From: a virus | Virus record (IMG/VR): IMGVR_UViG_3300044712_000268 | Span: 1-42,950 of that record | Length of the DNA: 42,950 bases | Reading direction: 5' to 3' (one strand) | Part shown: piece after piece, positions 22,778 through 30,506 of the stretch | Layout of the letters: each line of letters starts with the position of its first letter | Numbering within the stretch: the first letter of the stretch is position 1 | Made by a program: the position numbers and the translations under genes | Notes under the pieces: generated by a model | Database searches by the model: none | What the model was told of the DNA's origin: nothing | The model's input: the letters and a program-made list of their open reading frames with translations, nothing else

Positions 22778-23954
22778 TTATCGCTTTGTCTAATGTTGTC
22801 ATGTTCACGGGGGCGAATAAATTGTCCCCTCCCTCCATCGGGTTGAGGTTCTCGAATGCCCTGATTTCGTTTGGTGTGATTGCCGAGATATTCCACATCT
22901 GTCGGTAGAACTCACCCCTTGAGGCCACGTCGCCCCGTAACAGACCGTCCACGTTTACCTCGACGAAGTAGTCCGCTTTCTCGGATTCGTAGAATAGTTT
23001 GCGGGTCAGCTCCTCCTCGATGCGCTTTATCCAGGGCATCAAAGAATACTGCACGAACTGGATGCTCTGCTGTTCGATGTTTGAATAAGTCGCTGCCGAT
23101 AGGTCGCCGATCATGTGAGGGGGGACGTTGAAGATTCTCGCCACGTCCGCGATCTGAAACTGTCGCGTTTCGAGGAACTGCGCCTGATCCGGCGGTATCG
23201 TAATTGGTTTCCAAACCATGCCCCCCTCGAGGATGACCGGCTTGTTTGTGTTTTCAACGCCCGTATTCCGGCTCATCCACATTTGCCGGAGCCGATCATA
23301 CTGGTTGTCGTCCAGTTTCCCGGCGACCTCTAAAACTCCCGAAGCACTCGACCCATTCTTGAAAAAGTAGGAGCCTTGCTTTTGTGCGGCGAGTCCGAGA
23401 CCGATATTCTCCCGTGCGATCTGGATAGGGGATTTCCCGACAATCCCATTCGTCGAGAATCCCAAAATATGAATCATGTTACGGGAGGGGACAAGGTTCG
23501 TCCGGTTGGCAACCTTATACCAAATCATGTTCTTGACAACGACCTCAACATCTGAAGGATGAATAATATCTAACGAGACAGGCCGTTCTAATGCGTCCTT
23601 CGTGATGATGGCATAAGCGTTCCCCCACAGGAGCACGCTGTTCATCATCGTTTGGAAAAATGTAAATTTTGACTGAAAGTCGTTAGGATTTTCGTGTACC
23701 AGAGAGTAAACGGGGTGCGCTCTGTCAATAGACTTGCCCGACTCGCCACGCTTGAAGACCTGGAAAGGAAGTTGTGCAACGCTGACCCCCAAGAGGTTCA
23801 CGGCTGACCATACCGCAGAGAGGGCCAACGAAGTTTCCTCGGTCACGGCCACACCGGACGAGGTCGTCGGCATAAACATATCTTCCAGCCATTTCGGGGG
23901 AGTTTCGAGGCTGCGCTCAGCGACAAAAAAAGGCCATTTCCTGACTATTCGCAC
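22695..23954 (-). CDS. Portal protein, HK97 family
   Basis: Typical HK97 portal features: SLETPPKWLEDMF, ALSAVWSAVNLLGVSVAQLP, FFQTMMNSVLLWGNAYAII, the ISPIQIARE-like GKSPIQIARENIG, and IADVARIFNVPPHMIGDL followed by AATYSNIEQQ. It forms the 12-fold DNA channel. The frame opens at GTG 23954, because an in-frame TAA lies in the hairpin just upstream. The 419 residues end in a Gly/Asp-rich tail. The region before it holds repeats and a hairpin that could control its translation. Confidence 0.93.
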   Translation of the reverse strand: MRIVRKWPFFVAERSLETPPKWLEDMFMPTTSSGVAVTEETSLALSAVWSAVNLLGVSVAQLPFQVFKRGESGKSIDRAHPVYSLVHENPNDFQSKFTFFQTMMNSVLLWGNAYAIITKDALERPVSLDIIHPSDVEVVVKNMIWYKVANRTNLVPSRNMIHILGFSTNGIVGKSPIQIARENIGLGLAAQKQGSYFFKNGSSASGVLEVAGKLDDNQYDRLRQMWMSRNTGVENTNKPVILEGGMVWKPITIPPDQAQFLETRQFQIADVARIFNVPPHMIGDLSAATYSNIEQQSIQFVQYSLMPWIKRIEEELTRKLFYESEKADYFVEVNVDGLLRGDVASRGEFYRQMWNISAITPNEIRAFENLNPMEGGDNLFAPVNMTTLDKAINATPVQVSPTGGDNGTGGKSGGDENTV

Positions 23955-24047
23955 TTCGAGGTATTAATATACCTGCGAAGATTTAGTCAGGAATCAGCCT
24001 TTGGTATGTAAGAAAGTTACGGTAGGGGGTGTAAGAAACTTACGTTT
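23955..24047. promoter_or_regulatory. Repeat pair and hairpin before the portal gene
   Basis: GTAAGAAAGTTACG (24008-24021) and GTAAGAAACTTACG (24031-24044) are direct repeats 23 bp apart, about two helical turns. Each is itself a GTAAG/CTTAC-type dyad. Next to the portal start is a hairpin: CTTCG-AGGTAT-TAAT-ATACCT-G-CGAAG (23954-23980), an 11-bp stem with a one-base bulge. Its end includes the first base of the GTG start. Protein binding or translational control is inferred. Confidence 0.5.
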
Positions 24048-24275
24048 CTATGAGAGAGGGGAATTAACAAGAAACAATAGAAGGAGCGTGGCCTCTTCGG
24101 AGCCTAAAATTATCAGTCTGCGGAGTTCCTGATAGTGGGCAACGTGACGGGAGTGGGTCTGTTGGTCGTAGGAAGGAAGTTCCGTAGCCACATAGTTTAG
24201 AAACCAGGAGTCCAAATCAACAATAAATTCCTTTGGGGTGTCAAATTCGCAAACGGCGGGTAGGTCGGTTAACAT
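24048..24275 (-). CDS. Hypothetical protein before the portal gene (75 aa)
   Basis: A small helical protein (PKEFIVDLDSWFLNYVATEL) with a leucine-rich C-terminus (LRRLIILGSEEATLLLLFLV) that could be a membrane segment or part of a helical bundle. The ATG is preceded by an A/T-rich 48-base gap. It separates the sugar cassette from the head genes. I recognise no family; it could be a cassette component or a head accessory protein. Confidence 0.5.
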   Translation of the reverse strand: MLTDLPAVCEFDTPKEFIVDLDSWFLNYVATELPSYDQQTHSRHVAHYQELRRLIILGSEEATLLLLFLVNSPLS

Positions 24276-24323
24276 TTTTAGTAAATTAGGCGGTGATAGT
24301 GTCGAAATTTACAAATGTTAATC

Positions 24324-25025
24324 TCATAAAAAAGTGTTATTGAGCAGGTTTGTCTGACGTTCATCGCCCCCGTTTGCAAATTCATCCCAAATCGTCCATT
24401 TCCCTTGCATCTTAGGGTGATACGTTACCCAACCCATTTTATGAGCCAGTACGATTCGCCTTTTGTGCTGTTGCTCGGCCAAACACCCCACTTCAATATC
24501 GGCCATCATGTCCTCTTTTAGATTCTCGGGGCAGAAGTACCGCAAGTCAAAGGCCATGCACCCCGTACCCAACAGGTCAACGTCGTGATTTCCGATGACT
24601 TCTCCCAACACCCGATAGGAGTGCCGTTCCTCTAAGGGGGTCTGTCTGGCGTAGTACGACCTAACGCCCCGCGTTATTAATTGCTTGCCGTGATAACTCA
24701 CAATCGCTTTATGGTTGTACTTAGCCAGCTCTTTTAGGGTGTGCTGAACATAATCGGGCGGGTATAACAGGTCGTCATCAAAGGCAAAGTAGGTGTGGTT
24801 CTCACCTTTGAGTTCAGAGCAAAAGTAAAATTTACCCCTGTCCGTTAAGTTTGGCCCCCGTACTTTTTTCACGTTCCCGTCCGTGATGGTTCTCGCGTTG
24901 CGGTAACTTTCCTCGTCATTGCAGTAAATCATTAACAGGTCGATTTGCGGGGCAATAGTCTTCACCACGTCCTTGACAATGTCGACCCTGTCCTTGAAGG
25001 TAGCAAGCGCGCCTATGGTCGCCAT
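24324..25025 (-). CDS. GT-A glycosyltransferase (233 aa)
   Basis: MATIGALATFKDRVDIVKDV opens a GT-A fold. YFAFDDDLLYPPDYV holds the metal/nucleotide-sugar acidic cluster D83-D85. LLGTGCMAFDLRYF and MADIEVGCLAEQQHKRR are typical acceptor-side motifs of family-2-like enzymes. It should move a sugar from a nucleotide donor to an unknown acceptor. Its start and the stop of the small upstream gene share a base, so it is translationally coupled to the cassette. Confidence 0.82.
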   Translation of the reverse strand: MATIGALATFKDRVDIVKDVVKTIAPQIDLLMIYCNDEESYRNARTITDGNVKKVRGPNLTDRGKFYFCSELKGENHTYFAFDDDLLYPPDYVQHTLKELAKYNHKAIVSYHGKQLITRGVRSYYARQTPLEERHSYRVLGEVIGNHDVDLLGTGCMAFDLRYFCPENLKEDMMADIEVGCLAEQQHKRRIVLAHKMGWVTYHPKMQGKWTIWDEFANGGDERQTNLLNNTFL

Positions 25026-25282
25026 TATCCTGCGTTAAAAGATGCTAAAATAACACCAATTTCCTGCGACGCGTCTGCCTCTCCGATATACTCCACTTTT
25101 AATTTGTCTATATCGGCAAACGGAACCCAAAGGTAATCCTCCCAGCCTTCATCGTTTGGTAACCCCCAACTCCGTTTCGGGTGGATTCTCCTTGCCTCAT
25201 CCTCATCATTTGTGACAACTACCATGCTATCAAAAGTATCATAGTCGTTGTTGATGTTTTGACTTACTTTGTAAATGTTCAT
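25025..25282 (-). CDS. Small hypothetical protein in the sugar cassette (85 aa)
   Basis: ATG 25282 overlaps the stop of the upstream glycosyltransferase (ATGA), so it is preferred to 25291. The protein has the form of a small alpha/beta regulatory or binding domain: MNIYKVSQNINNDYDTFDSM, then VVVTNDEDEARRIHP and YLWVPFADIDKLKVEYIGEA. Proteins of this look ('YxVxxxxxxxYDTYDSxVVxAxxExEAR...') occur as small phage proteins of unknown role. No enzymatic motif is seen. Confidence 0.6.
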   Translation of the reverse strand: MNIYKVSQNINNDYDTFDSMVVVTNDEDEARRIHPKRSWGLPNDEGWEDYLWVPFADIDKLKVEYIGEADASQEIGVILASFNAG

Positions 25283-25983
25283 GGTTTCCAATTTATTTCG
25301 TGCGTGCCGGTGAATAATTCTGTTTTCGCCCCCTTACAGGAGGGGTGTACCGAGTGTACCGCCTCGATTTGTTCCCTGTTTTCGGGAGTCCAGGGGAGCC
25401 AAACCTCGTTATACCACTTCATATAATCAAACTGTGTATAAAGCGTATTGTAATATTTCAGTTTCCTTTTGATGCTTTCCTCGTAAACATACGAATAGTG
25501 ATTTATTTTCTGCGTCAAGCAAAGCGTGTATTTTACTTGACCCTCCAACGTTGGGGGACGGTGAGATACAAACCTATCTCCCTTGTGGTATTTGAAGATT
25601 CTCGGACACCAAGCGTTGTACGCCCAACCATCCCCGCCTACTCCGATGTAGTTGTCCTTCCAAAAGTGGTTCATTTGAAACTTGACCACGTCCGGCTCGG
25701 ACTCCAATAGGCTTTCGATGTAATAGAAGTCCGCCGTACTGATAAACTCGTCCACGTCGAAGATCATGATGTAACCGGACTCCACCCCGTCAAGCGCGGC
25801 GTTCACTTGGTCGATCTTCTCGTTAAAGACCTCCACGCCCCAGGGGTTGCCGTTTACCCTTGCCCAACTCGTCGTAACCCCGTATTGTACCACTACGTCG
25901 TCGGATAATCGGGAATAATGCTCGTAAAACTGTTTGAGCAGGGGGTGATCCATTTCACCGCAGATGGCGACCGTTGTTATCAT
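25279..25983 (-). CDS. GT2-like glycosyltransferase (234 aa)
   Basis: MITTVAICGEMDHPLLKQFY with GYIMIFDVDEFIS (D76-x-D78) shows a GT-A fold with a DxD motif, close to the 'Glyco_tranf_2_4' type. Later aromatic-rich segments (MNHFWKDNYIGVGGDGWAYN and a C-terminal HEINWKP) likely shape the acceptor site. ATG 25983 overlaps the FkbM gene stop by 4 bases and is preferred to the start at 26043. It is part of the five-enzyme cassette. Confidence 0.82.
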   Translation of the reverse strand: MITTVAICGEMDHPLLKQFYEHYSRLSDDVVVQYGVTTSWARVNGNPWGVEVFNEKIDQVNAALDGVESGYIMIFDVDEFISTADFYYIESLLESEPDVVKFQMNHFWKDNYIGVGGDGWAYNAWCPRIFKYHKGDRFVSHRPPTLEGQVKYTLCLTQKINHYSYVYEESIKRKLKYYNTLYTQFDYMKWYNEVWLPWTPENREQIEAVHSVHPSCKGAKTELFTGTHEINWKP

Positions 25984-26540
25984 AAGAACAGATAATCGTT
26001 TCCAAACTGGTAAACCTCCGTGTAAACATTCCCCATCAGCCACTCGGCATACTCACTTGGGTCTCCGTTGGGGTGAAATTCCACCATCAGAATCTCGGGG
26101 TACTCATCGCGTGACAGTTCGTCTATCACGGCGTACTCTTCCCCCTCAATATCCAATTTCAATATGTCGATTTTCTCGACCTTCAATAGCCTCTTTATGT
26201 CATCCAGACAATAACATTGCGCGTTAAAATAGTCAGCCGTACCCTGTAAATTGACCATCGAACAGGAAACATACTCGGGGTTCTCGGGAAGATAAAACCT
26301 CCTAATCTCGGTTGTGTCGGCCAGCCCCCACGCCCGAAACTCCACCGGAGCGGAAAGGGTCGCTATATAGGTACTTGCTTTCGGGGTCGGGTCAAAACAA
26401 TACACCCTTACGCCGTGTTTTACGGCCTCCAGTTCAAAACTGATGTCCTCGCCAACCCCGAAGGAAAACAGCACCATTCCTTCTTTAAAGCGGTCTGTGG
26501 GGAAGAAACGCCCCCCGGTTTCTGTGCCTAAATATTCCAT
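25980..26540 (-). CDS. FkbM-family SAM methyltransferase (186 aa)
   Basis: The SAM-binding motif I VLFSFGVGEDISFELEAV is followed by the acidic strand end VRVYCFDPTP and the FkbM signature IDILKLDIEGEEYAVIDEL, then PEILMVEFHP. Such enzymes O-methylate sugars in polyketides, glycopeptidolipids and surface glycans. ATG 26540 overlaps the fusion gene's stop by 13 bases; a longer upstream frame is a shadow of the neighbouring gene. Methyl capping of a glycan built by the adjacent transferases is the natural reading, but the substrate is unknown. Confidence 0.85.
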   Translation of the reverse strand: MEYLGTETGGRFFPTDRFKEGMVLFSFGVGEDISFELEAVKHGVRVYCFDPTPKASTYIATLSAPVEFRAWGLADTTEIRRFYLPENPEYVSCSMVNLQGTADYFNAQCYCLDDIKRLLKVEKIDILKLDIEGEEYAVIDELSRDEYPEILMVEFHPNGDPSEYAEWLMGNVYTEVYQFGNDYLFL

Positions 26541-28576
26541 TGCTCTAAAATTTGGTCGATTTCTTCTCTCGGTCTCGCGTTGAACGCCTGGGAGTCGGGA
26601 TGACCTCCAAACCAATGCAAAGCGAAACTGTCCGCAGTCGGGGGTTGTTTGCCCTCGTAGTAGTCTTTCATCAGGTAGCTTTCCTCGATGGGATAGAAAT
26701 ACCGCATCGGGGTTTTGAATGTTTTGTAGTATTTCAGTAAGGACAGACCTTCCCCCGATGATACAAAAGATGACCATAGCCAATTCCCCGCCTCGCAGTA
26801 GGAAGTTACCCCTTCGGACAACTTTTGCTTTGTCCGCTCGTACATTTCCTTCGCCAATGGGCATCTTTTGAACATTCCCACCACTCCCGAGTAGTTGATT
26901 CTTTCCCCGCCCCAAACAATGTCGTAGTCGGTCAACTCATCGAAAGGCTTTAGGAATAGTTGGTCAAGGTCAAAATAGAATCCTCCATACTCGTACAGGG
27001 CTTTCCACCGGATTAAGTCGGAAGCGTAGTTGGGTAATATCCCGTCGACAAACTCGTTCACCAATTCCTGCGGGGTTATGTCCGGCAAGTATTCTATTCC
27101 CGTGCGGTCAAATTCCAGTTTCTCTTTTCCTACCCACGTTTGCTTATTCCCGCAACCTCTTACGTGGTGGAACATAACCTTCCAGTTGGGATGGTGCTCC
27201 TTAAAGGTAACGTAGGTCATATACCGCAGGTAGGACATGGGGGTGTTTGCACTCCAAATGAAGTGGGCAATCTTCGGGATTTTCACCGGGAAGCCGATCT
27301 TCTCCCTTTGATTATAGACCTCCTCATCCCGCTTGATGAATGTATAATTATGCAGTAGGAGTTTATCATACTCGGCCAACCCGAAGTCTGCGTGTTCGTG
27401 CCGGATAATCACATCGGGATAGTATTTTATTCGTTTGAACCGCTTGGCGAGGTTCTGGAACTCCACGTCGCACCTTTGGGAAACATAGTCCTCGTGGTAC
27501 ACAAATCCCCACCGATCAAACCACTTCCGGCCCATGATTTGGATGGTGTTAATTTTATCCGTCTGGAATCCGTCGTTGAACCATAACGCCCCGTCCGTAT
27601 CGGGGTACATTTCGCCCATTCTCTTACGGATGATATTATCCAACCCCGAAACTTTCGGTATCATGTCGTCGCTCACAATCACGACAATATCCCAATCCTC
27701 CTCTGCGATACCGTAGTTGACCGCCTCAATCTTGGATTTACATTCCGATATTGTACACTTCAAATTGCGGTAGCCCTTTAGCCTATCAAAAAACTCCTGA
27801 TTGTTTAGTTCTTTGTCGTCGGAGTCAATCGTTATCAGGAACAGGAAGTTTTCGCTTCGTAGGCTCTTGTAATACAGGTCTAAGGTGTTAAAGAACTTCT
27901 CCCTGCGGTATCTTATCGGATATTTGAATAGAATCTTATACTCTCTTGCCGGAGCATCGGTACCCGCCAGTTTCTTGACGAGCGAAGTCCAGTATTCCCA
28001 ACCCTTATCCCGAATCACGTCCCACTCCCAGGTCATGTGCAAAGTGACCACTTCATGCCTTTTACCGAAGTCCATTCCCTCCAACCTCCCGTAATAGTCA
28101 CTTTTGATAACCGGAATACGGGAGTTGACTATGTTCTCGCACAGGATTCTTTTGAACCCCGCCTCCCTTAATAATCGGGCCAACCGAATATCTAAAGTGT
28201 TACAACAGGGGATAAAGGTATCTACCTCTCTCTTAAAGGCCGTTTCGAGCAGTTTCTTTCCCGCGCGTAGTTTGTCCAGTATCTTCCTTTCGGGAAGCCC
28301 CACGAACTCGTCAAACGTCCCCAAAGTCTTTGAGTTGTAAATATCCCCGCACCCTGTAAGGATGGCACTCTTTTCCGTGTAGCCGTGTTCGTACCCGTGC
28401 ATACAGGGGATGGCGTTTACCGGACGCTTAAACTTCTCGTAGGTCGCCGGAACTATCCCCAAGTGAACCTCAACCCCGTTGTCGGCAAAAATCTCCAGCA
28501 TCCTATCGAAGTCGTCTAACTGCCCCGGCTGAACGGGGCGAATCCCCGAAGGGTAGTCGTCAATCCTTACTATCAT
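26528..28576 (-). CDS. Three-domain fusion: NodB-like deacetylase, GT-A transferase and GT32 DXD transferase
   Basis: The 682 residues join three domains. Residues 1-180 look like a NodB/DUF2334 polysaccharide deacetylase: D6-D7 (VRIDDYPSG), H60-x-x-x-H64 (CMHGYEHG) and a TLHMTWEWD end. Residues 215-430 are a GT-A fold with D303-D304 (VIVSDDMIP). Residues 431-682 are a GT32/Gly_transf_sug domain with ASDLIRWKALYEYGGFYFDL and its D536-x-D538. The protein could de-acetylate and extend a glycan in one pass. It starts 4 bases before the end of the upstream small gene. I know no standard enzyme with exactly this order. Confidence 0.82.
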   Translation of the reverse strand: MIVRIDDYPSGIRPVQPGQLDDFDRMLEIFADNGVEVHLGIVPATYEKFKRPVNAIPCMHGYEHGYTEKSAILTGCGDIYNSKTLGTFDEFVGLPERKILDKLRAGKKLLETAFKREVDTFIPCCNTLDIRLARLLREAGFKRILCENIVNSRIPVIKSDYYGRLEGMDFGKRHEVVTLHMTWEWDVIRDKGWEYWTSLVKKLAGTDAPAREYKILFKYPIRYRREKFFNTLDLYYKSLRSENFLFLITIDSDDKELNNQEFFDRLKGYRNLKCTISECKSKIEAVNYGIAEEDWDIVVIVSDDMIPKVSGLDNIIRKRMGEMYPDTDGALWFNDGFQTDKINTIQIMGRKWFDRWGFVYHEDYVSQRCDVEFQNLAKRFKRIKYYPDVIIRHEHADFGLAEYDKLLLHNYTFIKRDEEVYNQREKIGFPVKIPKIAHFIWSANTPMSYLRYMTYVTFKEHHPNWKVMFHHVRGCGNKQTWVGKEKLEFDRTGIEYLPDITPQELVNEFVDGILPNYASDLIRWKALYEYGGFYFDLDQLFLKPFDELTDYDIVWGGERINYSGVVGMFKRCPLAKEMYERTKQKLSEGVTSYCEAGNWLWSSFVSSGEGLSLLKYYKTFKTPMRYFYPIEESYLMKDYYEGKQPPTADSFALHWFGGHPDSQAFNARPREEIDQILEQWNI

Positions 28577-28875
28577 TTCGCCTCCTTGCAGTTATTGACG
28601 TTTTTCCTCCAGTTCTGGACGCTCACCCTGAACGAGTCGTAAGTCTTATATTTCCGCCGTCCAAAATAGAACAGATAGCTTTCCTCCAACGCCTCGTAAG
28701 CCTCTTCGTGCGTTTTGTAGTAGGAAATCAGGTTGCACCACTTGTCGTAGAAACCTTCGATAGTCTGAAGATTCAGAATGTGTTTCTCGTATTTGTTTTC
28801 CTCCCTTATGTGGGTCGCCTCGTCCTCCGGTTGGATAGACTCGGGCTTTGTGAAAATCTTAAAGGGCTTCCTCAT
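28573..28875 (-). CDS. Hypothetical protein in the sugar cassette (100 aa)
   Basis: A charged helical protein with many aromatic residues (EGFYDKWCNLISYYKTHEEA, then YLFYFGRRKYKTYDSFRVSV). It overlaps both neighbours by 4 bases, so it is translated with the dehydrogenase and the fusion enzyme. No family is recognised. The basic C-terminal half might bind nucleic acid or a polyanion; that is speculation. Confidence 0.6.
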   Translation of the reverse strand: MRKPFKIFTKPESIQPEDEATHIREENKYEKHILNLQTIEGFYDKWCNLISYYKTHEEAYEALEESYLFYFGRRKYKTYDSFRVSVQNWRKNVNNCKEAK

Positions 28876-29603
28876 ATACTGTATTTAAAGATTTGTTCCA
28901 GCGCTGGAAAGGGTTTCAGTTCGTTTATCAGCTTCGCGTTTGGCGTGACGCAATGGCCCCCAATCGGCATACTCAAATGTTCAAAGTAGGGGCGGGTAAC
29001 ATTCGCCATGCCCAACTTCTGGTAACCGGCATTGTAGGACTTCAGGTAGTCGACCCAATCGGAGTAACTCACGTCGACCTCCTTGAACCACTCTTCGGCC
29101 TCGGCGTTCAGGGCAAGGCACAACCCGTAGTAGGTTGTATCAAACACCTTGAACAGTTCCGTTGTGATTGACGGGGAAACCGCCTCGAAGTTGATAATCC
29201 CAATGTCCAAAAAGTGTTTTACAACATCTTTCACGTCCTGACCGCTCTCGTAGCCAATCCACTTCTTAAAGGTCAATATCCCGTCGGCCAAGTTAGGGTG
29301 TACGCCAATCACCGGGGAGTGAACAACCGTTACCTTGTAGTCCAGTAATTGGAGAATGTGCAGAGTAACACCGGGGGAAACGGTCGAATGAATGATAACC
29401 GTTTTCGCACCCGATGAATGAATCTCGTCAATCACCGCCCCGACAAAGAAGTCATTGTACGGGATGCAGACGTTTAAGATTTCGCACTCCTGTTTCCCCT
29501 GCGAGATGCGTAAGTCCTTCCACGCCACCTCGAAGCCGGAACGCTGGTACACCTCGTAAAGGGATTTTCCAATCTCGCCAAAACCTAAAATCTTTACTTT
29601 CAT
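28872..29603 (-). CDS. Shortened UDP-glucose/GDP-mannose dehydrogenase-like protein
   Basis: A Rossmann NAD-binding motif GFGEIG (residues 7-12) starts the protein. The family's STVSPGVT motif (near residue 74) and a late MPIGGHCVTPNAKLINEL follow; the latter aligns with the catalytic-cysteine region 'GGxCxPKD' of nucleotide-sugar 6-dehydrogenases. At 243 residues it lacks the C-terminal UDP-binding domain of the usual ~400-residue enzyme. It may have a different substrate or a reduced activity. Its place directly upstream of glycosyltransferases suggests it makes or tailors a sugar-acid building block. Confidence 0.65.
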   Translation of the reverse strand: MKVKILGFGEIGKSLYEVYQRSGFEVAWKDLRISQGKQECEILNVCIPYNDFFVGAVIDEIHSSGAKTVIIHSTVSPGVTLHILQLLDYKVTVVHSPVIGVHPNLADGILTFKKWIGYESGQDVKDVVKHFLDIGIINFEAVSPSITTELFKVFDTTYYGLCLALNAEAEEWFKEVDVSYSDWVDYLKSYNAGYQKLGMANVTRPYFEHLSMPIGGHCVTPNAKLINELKPFPALEQIFKYSI

Positions 29604-29612
29604 ATTGTTTGT

Positions 29613-30506
29613 TTAAAATATGTTTGGCATTAACTCTTTTATCCTTACCGTTGTTAGGTATGATAGTGTTTTGAAGTTTATGGTGGGGTTTTTAAACTGC
29701 TTAACAAAGTTCCACGCCTCCTCTTTTACGAGCGAGTAGTAAATGGTTCCAAGCAGCCGGGGGATATGACGAGACGACCATCCGTCCTCACCTTCAATTT
29801 TCGCCCTCTCTTTTTCCACAAGAGAAAGCGTTACAAATTGGTCGACAATTTCCTGCTCGATGAGTTTCTTTTCCTTTAATTCTGTCACATCGAGGCGGGC
29901 GTGTTCGGACTTAAATTCGTTTTTAACTATCTTTGCCCACGTTACCCTGCCAAACTTGTTTTTGTAAGAGTAATTTTTAATCACAATCCCCTCTCCGGTT
30001 CCCTTACCGTCCTCGATTAAAAAAGTATTTTTATCAAGTTGCGCTACCAAACGCTCATAAGTGGGGTTTTCTATTTTGCATATTGGGATTATATAGTCAA
30101 TCTTGAATCGGTCTAATATGTATTGATAATCCTCATACTCCATATAATCCCCATCAACGCAAACATCAAAAACATAAAATCTCCTCCAGGCATCGGGCTG
30201 ATAGGTTTTGAGCGTATGCGGGACAAGCCATTCTCCGAATACCCTTAAATTTGGATATTCCAAAAACATAGCGTAGAGATTGGGATTATTCACGACCCAG
30301 GCCATAAACCCCTGATTGTCGGAATCAAGTGTTAACTCCCGATTCCTTGAACCCGCCCGAAGTGTTCCGTCCCACCATAACTGCGAATTGGTACCATCAA
30401 TTTTAGGGAACACATAGCACATCCCGTGTGTTATACCCTCGGTCTCTGTTGTGCCGAATCTTTCAACGTGCTGATACTTGATAAATCCACCTTCTTCTGT
30501 TGTCAT
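29613..30506 (-). CDS. ATP-dependent RNA ligase (Rnl2-like)
   Basis: Nucleotidyltransferase motifs are complete. Motif I is K35-x-D-G38 (FPKIDGTN, the lysine that takes AMP). GSRNREL (52-58) follows, then motif III-type RVFGEWL (88-94) and FYVFDV (110-115), motif IV GEGIVIKN (171-178) and motif V WAKIVKNEF (190-198). The family seals nicks in RNA, often to repair tRNA cut by host defences. It overlaps the large terminase stop by 4 bases, an odd place for such an enzyme. No polynucleotide kinase partner is visible in the window. Confidence 0.85.
   Translation of the reverse strand: MTTEEGGFIKYQHVERFGTTETEGITHGMCYVFPKIDGTNSQLWWDGTLRAGSRNRELTLDSDNQGFMAWVVNNPNLYAMFLEYPNLRVFGEWLVPHTLKTYQPDAWRRFYVFDVCVDGDYMEYEDYQYILDRFKIDYIIPICKIENPTYERLVAQLDKNTFLIEDGKGTGEGIVIKNYSYKNKFGRVTWAKIVKNEFKSEHARLDVTELKEKKLIEQEIVDQFVTLSLVEKERAKIEGEDGWSSRHIPRLLGTIYYSLVKEEAWNFVKQFKNPTINFKTLSYLTTVRIKELMPNIF

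Noticed and set aside
26541-26915. N-terminal extension of the FkbM methyltransferase
   Set aside because: The extra ~125 residues are the antisense-frame shadow of the GT32 domain coding region and contain no methyltransferase features.
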